Below, piece after piece: positions 40,712 through 53,603 of a stretch of DNA of 64,000 nt. This stretch comes from Chionis minor. Its lineage: Eukaryota > Chordata > Aves > Charadriiformes > Chionididae. Below the pieces are notes generated by a model. The model made no database searches and was not told the DNA's origin. It was given only the letters and a program-made list of their open reading frames with translations. The position numbers and the translations under genes are program-made. Position 1 is the first letter of the stretch; the number at the start of each line of letters is the position of its first letter. The stretch spans positions 142,384 through 206,383 of the forward strand of contig VZSF01004752.1 in the NCBI GenBank assembly GCA_013398295.1, written 5' to 3'.

Positions 40712-41060
40712 CGGCTCTCCAGCGCCGCTCCCCGCAGCCTCGGCCCCCAGCGGCGAGGCGCCGCGCCCGTCGGGGGCCCGCCTCACTCGGCGGCGCGGCC
40801 GGCCCGCTCGNNNNNNNNNNNNNNNNNNNNNNNNNNNNNNNNNNNNNNNNNNNNNNNNNNNNNNNNNNNNNNNNNNNNNNNNNNNNNNNNNNNNNNNNNN
40901 NNNNNNNNNNNNNNNNNNNNNNNNNNNNNNNNNNNNNNNNNNNNNNNNNNNNNNNNNNNNNNNNNNNNNNNNNNNNNNNNNNNNNNNNNNNNNNNNNNNN
41001 NNNNNNNNNNNNNNNNNNNNGTGGCTAGCGCTTCTTGGCGGCGCCCACAGCTAGCGCTCA
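40150..41060 (-). promoter_or_regulatory. CHST10: CpG island, likely CHST10 promoter and non-coding first exon, with a sequence gap
   Basis: Very GC-rich, CpG-dense DNA directly upstream of CHST10. On the minus strand a consensus splice donor GCCG|GTAAGC has its GT at 40,711-40,710 and could end non-coding exon 1; a second strong donor CAG|GTGAGC lies near 40,150. The transcription start is probably inside or beside the gap at 40,811-41,020. Long ORFs on both strands here are GC-driven artefacts. Confidence 0.65.
40811..41020. other. Assembly gap of 210 Ns
   Basis: The run of Ns falls in the middle of the CpG island, a common dropout of GC-rich sequence. A further single N is at 40,622. Confidence 0.99.
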
Positions 41061-44000
41061 GGTGGGCAGGCGTGTATACAGGTCTGTACGTGTGTTTGGG
41101 TTTGGTTTGGTTTTTTTTGGGTTTTTCTGTGGTCTTTTTACTGTTAAAAATAATAGGTCCCTAATGCTAGTGTTTAAAAAAAAATTTTTAAATTTTTTAA
41201 AAAAAAGGCTTTTGTGCACCCGCAGGACTCTGATACCCACAAATCCCACCAAGGCCAGGAGCTGGTGATGGGTCTGTTTCTAACAGCTGCTTCAACAGCT
41301 GCTGTTGGGGACGTACGGCGGTGTGCGGCTGTAGGGAGGTGTTACAGCGCCAGGGCAGCATCCCCAAAACTGCAGAAACGAAGCTCAAACGGTGGAGCAG
41401 GGACCCCTGGACAGTGGCTAGAGGAGGGGGCAACACTAGAGCAAAGCCACCCCGTTTTACAGCTCATTGGACACTGAGGTGCCGGGGACACGTCTTCCAG
41501 TGTGAAATTAGGTGATGCAACGCGAAAGGTGGCATTGCAGGGACCCCAAAAGGACGTGCTCCTGTTAGCCAGCACAGAAGCTGTCCTGTGGTATTGTCCT
41601 CTTGCGTCTAGTCACCAGAATTGATTCGCCCACTGGGAACTGGTGAATTGAGTGGGAGGCACAGGGAAATCCCATCTTTCAGACGAAGAATCAGAGTAAA
41701 CAGCATCCTACAGAGGGTCCTTGTTGATCACCCCAAACTAGTTGTATGACTAGGGCATGCTGCATGAGAAGCCCTTGCTTCCGGCCTTCGTGTCTTCTTC
41801 CATCTCTGTGTCTTCTTCCCAAGTATGTTCTGTCCTTGGAAAGTTTCCACAGAGTTTCCATGTTCTGACCACACAAACCGAATAATTTGGAGCTCAGTGG
41901 TGGGAGAGGTGCAAGTCCCAAAATGCACACAAGGAAGAAAACATGGCTGAGAAATCTTAAGTGGATTTTTAGCCTTTGGGGAATGATCCCTAATCCCAGG
42001 CCAGTTGGTCTGATGTCCACGCTGAGCAGGGTTGGCCCCCTCTGCGGTAGACTCGCAGTTCGTGCTACACAGCACTTCACCCTGGTTCTCCTCTGAGGTC
42101 TTGTGTGGAGAACATAAAATTGCCAATTACGGGGTTGTGTGAATAAAGTAAATACCTAAATAACATCCCGTCCCGTGAAGTTGATTTGCCACGGAAGACT
42201 TGAACGCTAATAAAGACATGCCCTAAACCCTAATGAAGTCTGTAAGGAGCACAGGGAAGCTTGCTACAGTCAGGGCCAACAGTTCAAGACAGGACAAATT
42301 CAGAAGAGACAGAATAGTAGTAGAAGTTTCTCTCTGTGTCTGTGTGTCCACTTACCAATTAATGAAAATAACCCAATGGAAGTAGAGTTTAAAATGCTTT
42401 CACAGCTAAAAAATATATTGTAAATGTATAAGAGCCCAAATCAAAACTTATACCAGCAAGTTGAAATTAGTTCCTCTTCTAGAACAAGGGAGAAGAAACG
42501 TAGGTTAGAAGAGGCAGTCTTAGCTTACATATTCACCTTGCGTATTTCCCAATCTCTCTTTTTTTAGTCTGCATTGCTGTATGGAGCCCGAGTCTGAGAC
42601 TCACTGACACAGACGCACACGTAACTTGTGTGGTTTCCAGTCCTGAGTTGCAGGTAGTAGGACTCTGTGTGCTACGTTAGATGCCTCATTGAATGACCAA
42701 GAGGCAGCACTCTTCCCCGTTGGAGGAGGATTTAGTCCCTCTGATCCGTGCCTTTCCAGACGTGACTACCGTGGTGCACTGTGCCGGAGCCTGCTCAAGG
42801 AAACCCCAGAACGCTGTCGTTGGTACGGACGCTGGTGCCAGCCTACAGAGCAGAGCAGCCCAATGCAAATGCGTTAACAATGATATGTTCGGTGCTATGC
42901 TGATGGCTGTCAGCAACCAGTGAAGCAGCAGAAACATAGATCTCGCTGGGAAAACAGTAGTCAGAAACCCAAGTTCTCTGCCTGACTCTATGTTTGTTTG
43001 TACCAGCACCTTGAGGCATCCTTGTGCCTCCCTTCCTCTGCCTGTGAAGAAGAAATGGTGATAGTGATTGTTACCTTGTTGGCAAAGCACATTAGAAGTC
43101 TGTGGCTGTCACCAGTTTGAGACTTGCACAGGCTAGAAAGATGCTTCTTTCTTCAGGCTTCAGAGCGACAACTACAATTGCAGCCATGCACAGATTTATT
43201 AATAAGCGGTCTCCAGCTGTGGAACCAATTCCTGCCAGATTATCAGGCTCAGCCCAAGTATTTTAACCTTTCAAGTATGTTGTTATTGACATGTATAATA
43301 ATTAATCCAGTATAAAAGGAAGCAATTTTCCAAACTAAGCACAGTTAATAAGCTTTGTTGTCAGTAATTGGGCCTGAAAGTGTCTGATGAAGTTGAAGAA
43401 CGTGTGGCATAGGCAACTGTACAGTTGGATTATACAGTTGCTAGTTCAGGCAGACAGGATTCTTGCTACTAATAATGTGAAACTATAGTGGGGTTGAGCG
43501 CTTTAAATAGGCAGCAAAACCAATGTTTGAGTCTGGGTTCTTTTTAATACTAAAGAATTTTCACACTGCCAGAGCAATATAAAGGACAATTGTGCTGGTG
43601 GAGAGTCACCCTCCTCTCTCTGAGACATTCTGAAGTGACAGCAGCTTCCTCAGAGATACGCCACTGAAACCAATGGAAGTGATGCACACATTTTTCTGTA
43701 AGGACAAGGGCCTAAACTGGAAAACTTCATCTTAATATCACGCTCAATGTTAATGCCATTAAAAAATGGGTTTATGTCCTAATAACTCTTCTATATCTTT
43801 ATTCCAGTTTTGATGTTTCTCCCGGAAGAGTCTTACTTGCGAAAGATCAGCATTTGCAACTTGACCGGTGAAGAGGACCAGGTGTGGCACTGGAGACCTG
43901 AGCTGCAAGAGCATATTCAAGTATTTTAAGAAATTATTATCCGTCAGTGGCAGACTGTCTTGACTGTCCTCAGTATGAGTTAATTCTAAATAAGGGTTTA

Positions 44001-44530
44001 AGCATACCAAAATGTTTAAATGAGCTCCTGTCTTGGACAAGATAAGTAATCATCCATACTACGGCTTGCATTTGAACACACCCAGCCTAATCACACTGAA
44101 AGCACCCCCATTTTCCTTGACTTTCCAAGCTCATCCTATTCAGCAAGAGCATAGGCTTGCCCATATTGTTAAACTATGTTTATTTTTTTGCTGTTTGCTA
44201 TTATTTCAGATTTTAATCCAATGCCAATTACTAGAAATAGTCTTGGTAGCCCTTTTAGTCGTGCTTTGCCTCCGTAAGAACTGACCTTAAGACAAGTCAC
44301 CTGTTCAGCATCAAGTACTGAGGAAGAACAAATCTTATTTAAATCAGCCGGAACACATGCTTTCCGTAGTGCAGTGCCGTTATTAGTGAAATCACTGATC
44401 TGCTTCATGACTGCATTTCTGAGGCATGACTGATCACTGAAGGAGCTCTCGTGTGTACAAGCACCTTGCTTTGCAACTTGTCAGACATAGCACCTCTGGC
44501 ATGCAATACATTTATTAGGGTGTGATCTTC
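41061..44530. other. Intergenic, no gene recognised
   Basis: It begins with a T/G tract (41,097-41,140) and an A/T homopolymer patch (41,176-41,206). Overlapping frames of 60-134 codons at 41,690-42,126, 42,686-43,090 and 43,759-44,040 have no recognisable family and lack convincing exon structure. Confidence 0.45.
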
Positions 44531-44586
44531 ATAGAATCGTTTGGGTTGGAAGGGACCTTAAAGATCCTCTAGTTCCAACCCTGATT
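44531..44586 (-). mobile_element. Short CR1 3' tail, minus orientation
   Basis: CATAGAATCGTTTGGGTTGG followed by AAGGGACCTTAAAGATC and a CAACCC block is the inverted CR1 3' end. Only about 55 bp survive. Confidence 0.85.
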
Positions 44587-46158
44587 CTATCTCATTCTGG
44601 AACTTGAGCGAGCTGGTTTAAACGTGAATCCTGTTGATAGAAGACAGAAAATATAGAATACCTTGTGGCCTCTACAGTCATTAAGAGACACTGCAGCAAT
44701 CAAAAAAATGAGGCTGAGGAATACAGGGGTGTTCAGCCTCATATAGATGCAGGATTTACTAGTGTGGTCTGAATGTAATACATAAAATATTATATGTTTC
44801 CTGGATTATTTTTTATCTAAAATAACTTTAGCAAGGAGGGACCTATAAAGCACATGTCTAAGATAGCTGGTGTATAGGAAAGACTGAGCTCTGTGGAAGG
44901 ATTGGGCAGGCTTAGGGCTGGTATCTGCAGCAAAATCAGACTGACTGTAGTAATGGCAAGATCAGATCCATAAGCAGCAAATGAGACTTGTTTTCAGCTG
45001 AAGTCCACTTTTTATTTCAGGGTAGTTATAAGTGCCTTGGAAATTGTTAAATCTTTGTATGTCATTACACCATTTGATTGCCTTCTGAGTAGGAGATGAA
45101 AAGTTTAGACTGAGGTAAGTAGGTCATTAGCTGAAGCATCCAGTTTACCTTATAGTCTTAAGAGACTTAGTCTGAGTTATTAGTTTGAAAGGGAAAACAG
45201 CTTTATGGGGTTTAGTAACAGCAACGAGCTGAACATGTTGCCAGGACTGGGCTAGAGTAGCTAAGAACTACATTTAATTATCAAGTCAATGGCAATTAAA
45301 ATTGAACCAAATAATTGTAAATTAATTATATAGGTGCTAAAATGAGTGCAGCCAACACGCAAATTATCATGTCAATGTAGCAAGATAAGTCAATTCTTTA
45401 AACAAAAGTCAGAAATAACAATTGAGTTTTAAGTCCTGGTTATGGGTATTCTCCAAAGGAGAGAAATTAAGACAATTGACTTGAATGAATTAGTATTCAA
45501 AACAAGTAACTTTACTTCAAAGTAACCTGCTACCCTCTTTTAACCCTCCCCTTTCCCCATGGCCTGAGTCAGACAGCTGGATTTGCCAACTTTCATTTCT
45601 CTCTGTGGCTGGCAGAGTCAAACTGGCAAGCAGCTGGGTCTTATATCCACCTGCTGCATCCACTATGGGACAAATTGGTTCCAGTCTGTTTCCAGGTGAC
45701 AAAGTTGTTGTGACTGCCAGTACGGCGCTCACCATCATATGTGTGACTTGGGCTCCAACAAGGGCAAGCTGCGCATGCCCGTGCCATGCCTTGCCAGGAG
45801 TTACAGGATCGTCAACGCGGAGACACAGAGTACCAGAGCTGCTCTGGGCACAGATAAAGAAGTGAGGCAGGATTTTTTTAAGATTTTTTTTTTTTTTGGT
45901 CATTGTTACTCAAAAGGGAGTATTGGGTGGAAGCTGCTGTGCTACTCTGAGCCAATACTTTACCTTGCAGTGTTTGAGATCACACTCTCAAATGTTAAAG
46001 AAACACATAAGGGCAGCGTGCTAAGCAGAAGACACAATTCCTGTCCAATCTGGTACCAGTAGTGCTGCTGTAGCAAGGGTCGGTAGAGCTGTTGTCTTCT
46101 GCTTGATTATCACCCAGTTGGAAAACTGACCGGTTTTGGGGCAAGCAGAAACACCTAA
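44587..46158. other. Intergenic, no gene recognised
   Basis: AT-rich DNA. The 128-codon minus frame at 45,517-45,903 overlaps an 86-codon plus frame; neither resembles a known protein. Confidence 0.45.
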
Positions 46159-46546
46159 AGGAAGACTCTTATGAGTCATATGAGGAGCGGCTGAGAGAGT
46201 TGGGATTGTTTAGCCTGGAGAAGAGAAGGTTGAGGGGAGACCTTATCACTCTCTACAACTACCTGAAAGGAGGTTGTAGCGAGGTGGGGGTCAATCTCTT
46301 CTCCCAAGTAACAAGCAATAGGACAAGAGGAAATGGCCTCAAGTTGTGCCAGGGGAGGTTTAGGTTGGATATTAGGAAAAACTTTACCGAAAGGGTTATC
46401 AGGCATTGGAACAGGCTGCCCAGGGAGGCGGTGGAATCGCCGTCATGGTTTAGCAGTGGTTTTGGCAGTGTTAGGTCAGTGGTTGGACTCAATGATCTTG
46501 AAGGTCTCTTCCAACCCAAGCGATTCTATGATTCTATGATTCTATG
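46159..46546 (+). mobile_element. CR1 LINE 3' fragment, plus orientation
   Basis: In translation the copy reads [20 protein letters not shown], then [10 protein letters not shown] and [15 protein letters not shown], the classic CR1 ORF2 C-terminus. It is followed by the 3' UTR and three copies of the terminal octamer unit GATTCTAT (46,522-46,546). It is one of the better preserved copies in the window. Confidence 0.95.
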
Positions 46547-48916
46547 AAGACTGAGGGGTCACTTGGGCTGTACAAGCGTGAGAAGAGAAAAGGAGAGGTG
46601 GAAGGAAGCACAGAACCCAGATCCCATTTGCTAATGAATGTGTGCAGGATCAGAGTGGAACAGCATTCGCAGGGACATTGAGTGCTTCAAATAATTTATA
46701 ACTTGCTGGTTGGGGCTGGCTCTTGGGAGGTGGCAGATGTGGTATTTATCAGGAGGAATTTGAACATTTGTTTGCCATATCCCAGTATCCCAATAATTAG
46801 CTAGGAACAGCACCGCTCTTGTGAAGGCAAGAAAAAAAGGTTCATGTCAGAAATCCAGGGCTTGTAAGTCTAGAAGGGTTATCCTAAAATGACAGGCAAT
46901 CTCTCTACAATCTGAACTCAGGAAGGCAAGTCTGGGAGAGTTGGGGCTTTACTTCACAGCTCTTCTTGGCACGTCCTCCTGGCCAAGGCAGTGCAAAGGC
47001 AATCTGTGCTCCAGCCACGGGGAATCACTCTCCAGGGCCCATGTCCTCCTGCACGGTGCAGCCCCTGGGCCTTACCTCGGTGGGTAGTCCTCTGGGTATG
47101 TGGTCCTCAACCAAGAGTAATTTTGGAGCTATTTATGTCTGACTGTTTCCAATGGAAATTAAGAAACTCCCCCCCCCTCCCCAGAATCTGGAGCTTAGTC
47201 TATAGTTTCCTTGATTCTTTATTTAAAAGGAAAAAGAGAAACACAAGGATGAAATTCCTTGTGTTTTTAGGGGATTATTCTGCTGCCTTCCCAAATATGA
47301 CCTCTTAATGATGTTACCATACGCCCTTGAACTCACCGTGCATGTTCACATGCTAAAATATTAAAAAAAATAAAAAGGGAGAGGGAACTTCCCCAGCCAA
47401 CATGTCAACAGAAATAGGGATAGGAGGAAGAGTTAAGAGGGAGAAGTTGAACTGTTTCAAGGAATGTGGCCTTTGGAGCTGCAACACAGAGGTCAGTATA
47501 ATTCTTCAGCCACTGAAACTTATGGTGAAGTTTCTTGTCCTTGAAAAACAGACATCAGACCCACAAGATTTTCTAGCTTTACTTTGACTTTCTGTGGTAA
47601 ATTTTTATTTCCTTCAGCTTAATGTTTCTCAAGATATTAGTGCACAGCCAGTCTTGGTCTGCAACAATGAAATCTTGTTCTCACTAAGGCAAGAACATAT
47701 GGGAGATTGTCTATTTGAAAGGTCCTGTGTTTAAAATGAGTGTATTTTAACCAATCATGCCAACCCCCACCAAGGTGAAAATACGAGGGTTTAGGTAAAT
47801 GAAGAAAGTTTTATGACACTGCTTTCAGCCTCATTGCAAGGAAAAGGCTGAAAAATATAAGATGATTTCAACATTTGGTATAAAGCTTTGACATGTCCTG
47901 CAGTATAGCTGATGGTCATCAACTAAATTCTCCACATATTCAGCTCACCCTAAAAGCAGTTGATGTTTTGGAAGTGCATCATCACCACCATTCATCAAAC
48001 CTTACGTCAGGACCAGCCATGACAGATCAACCGTGAGAAACATCATGGCTTATCCCCGGGAATTTCTTCATCTAAAAAGAAGGAGAATTATTTTACATCT
48101 TTTTGCGATGTATTCAGCTCAAATGAAAGACGGTCAATGAGATGAAATCTGTGTTCACAGACAATCTCTCACAAGTATTATAAGATACTCAGTTACAAAG
48201 CACACAGTTAAATGAAGAAGTCACAAATGCCATTGCATTTGGTATTTGACAAATAGCAATATCAAAGGTGTCAGTTTTAATCTTATACTTCAAAGAAAAA
48301 GTCATTGTTGTTTAATGTGTTAGACTGTGCTTTATATCTGTCACTGTAGTGTTCAAAAAGGTACCAGGATGTGTTTTTTCAGCTGATGTTGCTCTCAATT
48401 GCAAAATCTACAACTGAACTCAAAATGGTGAAATGAATTTAAAAATCACCAAACAAAGTAAAAACGCCATTTTCAAATGTGAGCTAAGTATTATCACAAA
48501 AAGTGGCGGTCTTTAGTGGTCCAGGATACCACTGCAGAGCACAGATCCTACTGTCGCAACTCTCTTCTCAGTTCCTACCCAGTTTCTTTGTAAATATTGT
48601 GGATTGCCCAGATCAGCTGTATTAAGCATTCCTCCTCTTGCAATCTAACATCATAAACTCTTATTGAATACAGTATTTTTTGACCATTCAGAGCTAAACC
48701 TCTCCCCTTCTTAGGCTGTCAGCTCTTGTTGCAGGGCACTAGGTCCCCTGTTCATCTTCAGTCCCTGTGATTCTTACAGAATCACAACTATTTCTTTTTT
48801 TAGCGTAAGGGACACCCCAGCCCTGCATTTGGAAGCATCACACCATTTAGGTATGTTTCCCCAGCAACACTGTATTTATTTATTTTAATTTGTATCTCCA
48901 GAAAAGAAGGAGGCTG
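46547..48916. other. Intergenic, no gene recognised
   Basis: Mostly AT-rich unique-looking sequence with a C-rich run at about 47,168-47,181. No coding or RNA gene seen. Confidence 0.45.
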
Positions 48917-48982
48917 CCATCCATCCATCCATCCATCCATCCATCCATCCATCCATCCATCCATCCATCCATCCATCCATCC
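48917..48982. repeat. (CCAT)n microsatellite
   Basis: About 16 uninterrupted CCAT units, read as (GGAT)n on the other strand. The minus-strand MDGW repeat ORF here is just this microsatellite translated. Confidence 0.98.
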
Positions 48983-50493
48983 CTTCCTCCATCCTCTCAC
49001 TCACTTCATTAAGGAAACCATGTCCCTGAGCAGTGGCTCATTGGCCCAGGCAATGCAAAGAGAGCAGATTATTTTGTTCTCCAGGAATGATAACAACAGC
49101 AACACACTGGGCTTCGTTCTCTTGGATAACTCATAGTGCTAGAATGTGCGTAGCACTGTTGTTGTCTAAGTGTGCTCATTACAGAAGTTATTGGGTCAAA
49201 TCCATGTCTGCTGTCTTCTCAGGGTTGTTGCTAGAGTTAGAACAGGGAAAATTCATTTTGGCTATGTTTTCTCTGAACAAAAGGTGAGGAACTCTGCTTG
49301 ATTGCGTCTGTCTTCGTTTTATTGTCACATTGTAGTCAGTACAAGGTTAACCTGCATGCAGGTTTCATCTTACCCAACTCCTTCCCCCAGGAAAAATCAC
49401 TTTTTTTGACTAGGATTTCACAACTACATGAGTGAAGTGCATTATTTAATCCATGGCGAAAATAAAGCTGCTTTAAAAAAAGCTTGTTAATGGTAGTTTG
49501 ATGCTGAAGTTACTTCAGCACTGCCTTTCAGAGTTGCAAGGAAGATCATGCACTGTAGCAGCATCATTGTTATGTGCCAAAAACTCAGCAAATGACTAGA
49601 ACCTGTTAGGCTACTCGATACAGTGATTGTGTAATTTTTTTAGTGTAAAACCAGGAGAAATTGTATATACAAATATGTTTCTTGGGCAGAACAGAGGACA
49701 TTTTAAAATATTTTTAAATTGATAGCTTGGATTTTGGAAATATATCCAATATACTCTCTAGAATTTGGTTTTGAAATGCATCATGAAGCTTTAATATAGT
49801 CTTTATTGCCTTGTTTAATGTTGTAGTCATATATCTTACTGCGTTTCATCATAGATTGATTGGTTTTTAATTTTACAGCCCTCCTCACTCTCCCATTAAG
49901 CACTATCTTCTGTAGACACTGTATTGCTGGCCAGGAATACATATGATAGTTTTGTCAACAGAAACAAAAAGAAAATTTAAATTACATACAATTAATTTTC
50001 CTGTCTCAGGACTATTCATCCAACTAAATAAGCACAACATGCTCTCCAGTTCCATGTGACTTTGTGAGAGTCACGTACCTTTAACCATCTCAAATCTCTG
50101 AGGTTAGCAATGATGACCTGAACAGGATTCACCAGTTTGCACCGTATCTTTTTATATTAACAAGCGATGAGATGCAGTCCCAATGTGTCATCTCTGCTAA
50201 AACCTCTCCCCAGTAAGATGTACTTAGGAGAAGGTGGCTGACGTAACCATTGATGTGGCTGCCTGTTTTCTTGCTGAGTTTTGGCTTTTCCTCCTTCTTT
50301 AGCAATTCAGTCTTTCCAGGGAAAAACCTTAAGTACTCTGCTTGTTTTTAAGTATGGTGTCTTACAGCAAATTATACCATGGAGGAAGATCTGTCTTCTC
50401 CAGTTACTTGCAGACAAGAATGCTAGAGAGGCTCCAGCCTGTGCTTGTTTCTGGTAGTAGGGCTGAAACAGGCAGGTACTGGGCTTGACAGAA
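48983..50493. other. Intergenic, no gene recognised
   Basis: AT-rich sequence without recognisable exons or repeats. Confidence 0.45.
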
Positions 50494-51560
50494 TATAGAA
50501 TCATAGAATCATAAAATCACCTAAGTTGGGAGGGACCTTTAAGATCATCAAGTCCAGCCATTGACCTAACACTGCCAAAACCACCGCTAAATCATCCCTA
50601 AGCACCACTTTTAAATACCTCCAGGGATGGTGACTCAACCACTTCTCTGGGCAGCTTTTTCCAGTGCCTGACAACCCTTTATGTGGAGAAGTTTTTCCTA
50701 ATATCCAATCTAAACCTCCCCTGGCACAACTTGAGGCCATTTCCTCTTGTCCTATCACCTGTTACTTAGGAGAAGAGACTGACCCCTGCCTCTCTACCCC
50801 CTCCTTTCAGGTAGTTGTAGAGAGTGATGAGGTCTCCCCTCAGCCTCCTTTTCTCCAGACTAAACAACCCCAGCTCCCTCAGCTGCTCCTCATAAGTCTT
50901 GCTCTCTGGAACCTTCACCAGCTCCATTGCCCTTCTCTGGACACGCTCCAGCACCTCAATGTCTTTCTCGTACCAAGGGGCCCAAAACTGAGCACAGTAT
51001 TCAAGGTGAGGCCTTACCAGTGATGAGTATGAGGGCACAATCACTTCCCTAGTCCTGCTGGCCACACTGTTCCTGATAGTTGTTGGTCTTCTTGGCCACC
51101 TGGGCACACTGCTGGCTCATATTCAGCTGACTGTCCACCAGGACCCCCAGGTCCTTTTCTGCAGGGCCGCTTTCCAGCCACTCTTCCCCAAGCCTGTAGC
51201 GCTGCATGGGGATGTTGTGATGCAAGTACAGGACCTGGCACTTGGCTTTGTTGAACTTCATACCATTGGCCTTGGCCCATCCATCCAGCCTGTCCAGATC
51301 CCCCTGTAGAGCCAGCCTACGCTCAAGCAGATCAATGCTCCCACCAAACTTGTGTCACCTGCAAACTTACTGAGCATCCACTAGATCCCCTCGTCCAGCT
51401 CACTGATAAAGATATTAAACAGAACCGTCCCCCACACTGAGCCCTGAGGAGCACCACTTGTGACTGGCTGCCAACTGGATTTAAATCCATTCCATTAACC
51501 ACCACTCTTTGGACTCGTCCATCCAGCCAGTTTTTTACCCAGCGAAGGGATAGAGCGCTC
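50494..51560 (-). mobile_element. Longest CR1 LINE fragment in the window, minus orientation
   Basis: About 1.07 kb. The plus strand starts with inverted terminal octamers (TAGAATCATAGAATC) and ends in the reverse-transcriptase region. Minus-strand translation in three frames gives [17 protein letters not shown], then [13 protein letters not shown] and [20 protein letters not shown], then [20 protein letters not shown] and [19 protein letters not shown]. Frameshifts and stops disable it and the 5' part is missing, so it is a dead copy. Confidence 0.95.
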
Positions 51561-51872
51561 CTCTGCTGAGTCAGAACTTGTTTTTCTTTGTGGATAGTCA
51601 ATCTGAGACCTAGCTCTCCACTCTCTTCTTTGTTATTATTTCCTTTGAGTCATGCTTATTCTCTCTCAATTTTTCCTGTTCTGTTTTGGCTTTGGAATAA
51701 TTCCTTCTTTATTTTGGAGTCTTTGCAGCCATCAGAAAGTGCAGCAGTTGCCATTTAAGACAGGCAAACAAGGTGCATTTTCAAGATGTGTTCCTATAAA
51801 AGGGAAAAGAAAGCTCACCTCATTGCATTTCATGCACTGTTGCTAGCTTTGAGAGACGTTCATGTGCGTAAC

Positions 51873-52673
51873 TGTCACAGGGGAAAACTGCTCAGTTCAC
51901 ACAGTGTAAACCAAATGAAGACTGAAGAGGTTTACTGATTTATTAACAGCACATAATTAACCAGCAGTGAATAATATATTCAAGATCAATACCAACAGAT
52001 AAGCCACAACACTAGACACTCACAGTTACTGAACTCCTACAAATTTTTTAACACCCTTCTATAACTAATTCCCAAAAGTTCAAATCCCACACAGGGAGTG
52101 ACGAATACCCACCCCCCTCCCCTGAGTGTGGGGCTCCCTTCCATGCCCACCTCTTCTTTGGGGGATGTGGCTGCTCTGGCTGTCTGTGAACCCCCTGCTG
52201 CTCCTGACACCCCCGGGACCACCGAGGAAGCCCCGTGGGGCCACAGGCAAAGGGTCCCTCTGTGCTGCACCCACTGTGTCACCCCGCTGGGTGCCGGCTG
52301 TGTCCCCTGTTCCACATGGATGCTGCACCCTCTGTGCTGCGCAGGGGCTGTTGGTGTTGCAGGGCCAACCCTGGCGCTACCAAACCCTGCTCTGTTCCTT
52401 CCCATCCCCAGCTCTACCCGCGGTTACAAATTTTGCTGCGTCTTTTGTACTTCTTTTCAAGCTCACTCCTTCTTTGTTTCAAAAGACTCCAACTCCCTGG
52501 TTACTGTTAAATCCTGTGGATGGTCCTCCTCCTCTTTAGCAGCACCGGTTTGAGCAAACACCCTCTCAGATGGTTTCTGGCACTCCACTCATGCATGCTG
52601 TTGACACTCACGTTCCTGTCTCACCAGGCCATTTTGACAAGGGTGGTCCACAAGAGCGATCCCACACACAACA
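51873..52673 (-). mobile_element. Candidate solitary LTR of an endogenous retrovirus-like element, minus orientation
   Basis: The plus-strand block begins TGTCACAGG and ends CACACAACA, so it has TG...CA ends with a 3-bp inverted terminus. Read on the minus strand, an AATAAA (complement of 51,939-51,944) lies about 66 nt before the 3' end, with a GC-rich part upstream, as in U3-R-U5. No matching target-site duplication was found (GTAAC on the left, TTTTG on the right) and no internal retroviral genes are nearby. The boundaries and the identity are therefore tentative. Confidence 0.35.
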
Positions 52674-53603
52674 TTTTGCTGGCAAGAAATACTTATAAAG
52701 AAAAGGGAGTAAATGCAGATGGGAGACAGGAGCTACAAAATGTCTGTATTCCTGCCACCACACTATCATTGTCCCTCATTTGTCTTGTCTGGCAGCAGCG
52801 ACATATTAGGGGAACTCTTATTCTAGACATTTACATCTAACACTGGGTCTGGAAACTTTGGTCCCCATTGGGCTCAGCAGGGGCTTAGCAACACGCAGTC
52901 CTCAGAGTAGAGACCAAAGTGAGCAGAGGGCTTGTTCATGGAGTCCTCCCCCAAGCAGGGAGAGCCCTCTCAATTCAAGGTTTGGCCTACATGGAACAAC
53001 TCAGCTCAAGAAGATGATGTGTAAATACAGTGTTAATGGACCCAAATTCTGTAAGAAAGAGTCCTTAATTCTATGCCTATAACAAAAGCCACTGTGCTTC
53101 TTCAAGCAGACCCTTGAGAATGGGCAATAATTCAAAAAACTGTTGAAATTTATTTGAGGAGGAGATTAAAAGCTTTAAAAAGACATTCATCTGCAAACTG
53201 GAGAGTCCCCTCCAAAGGAAAGCCTGCCTTTTGTTTTCCAGTGACTCTTTTGGACAGATGGTTACAGGCTGGGACTCAGGTGGGGAGAGAAACAGCTGCT
53301 GAGGGTGAGACGTACATCTCAGTGGAGGCTATGGGGGAGGCATCACTACTGATGGGCAGTTTTGGATCCAAATCCAAATAGTATAAACAGACTTAGTATT
53401 AACAGCTCTTAGTTTATTGTTGTTTGTCAATCTGGTCCAATCGCTAGACTTGGGAGTGGCCGTTTCCATGAAACTTACAGTTCCAACATTTTCAGGCCAA
53501 TAAAATGCTTTAAAAGCTGTAAAGCTTTTGCTTTTTGCTACAGAAAAGCTTTTGCTGAGTGATATAATCTAATAAGATGAGAAAATAATCAGGCCAATGA
53601 GTG
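52674..53603. other. Intergenic, no gene recognised
   Basis: No exon or RNA gene seen. It may contain further degraded repeat sequence next to the candidate LTR. Confidence 0.4.

Noticed and set aside
40022..41164. 380-codon plus-strand ORF across the CpG island and N gap
   Set aside because: Most of its length comes from Ns and GC-rich sequence without stops. The composition is proline/arginine/glycine noise.
42686..43090. Overlapping 62- to 134-codon ORFs on both strands
   Set aside because: Neither strand gives a recognisable protein. A processed pseudogene was considered but no parent could be named.
43759..44040. 93-codon minus-strand ORF with protein-like composition
   Set aside because: No family recognised and no supporting splice sites or neighbours. 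Left as probable chance.
48800..49000. MDGW-repeat protein on the minus strand
   Set aside because: It is simply the (CCAT)n microsatellite in translation.
52079..52091. GTTCAAATCCCAC, resembling a tRNA T-loop
   Set aside because: The flanking bases do not pair to make a T-stem, and no acceptor, D or anticodon arm is present.
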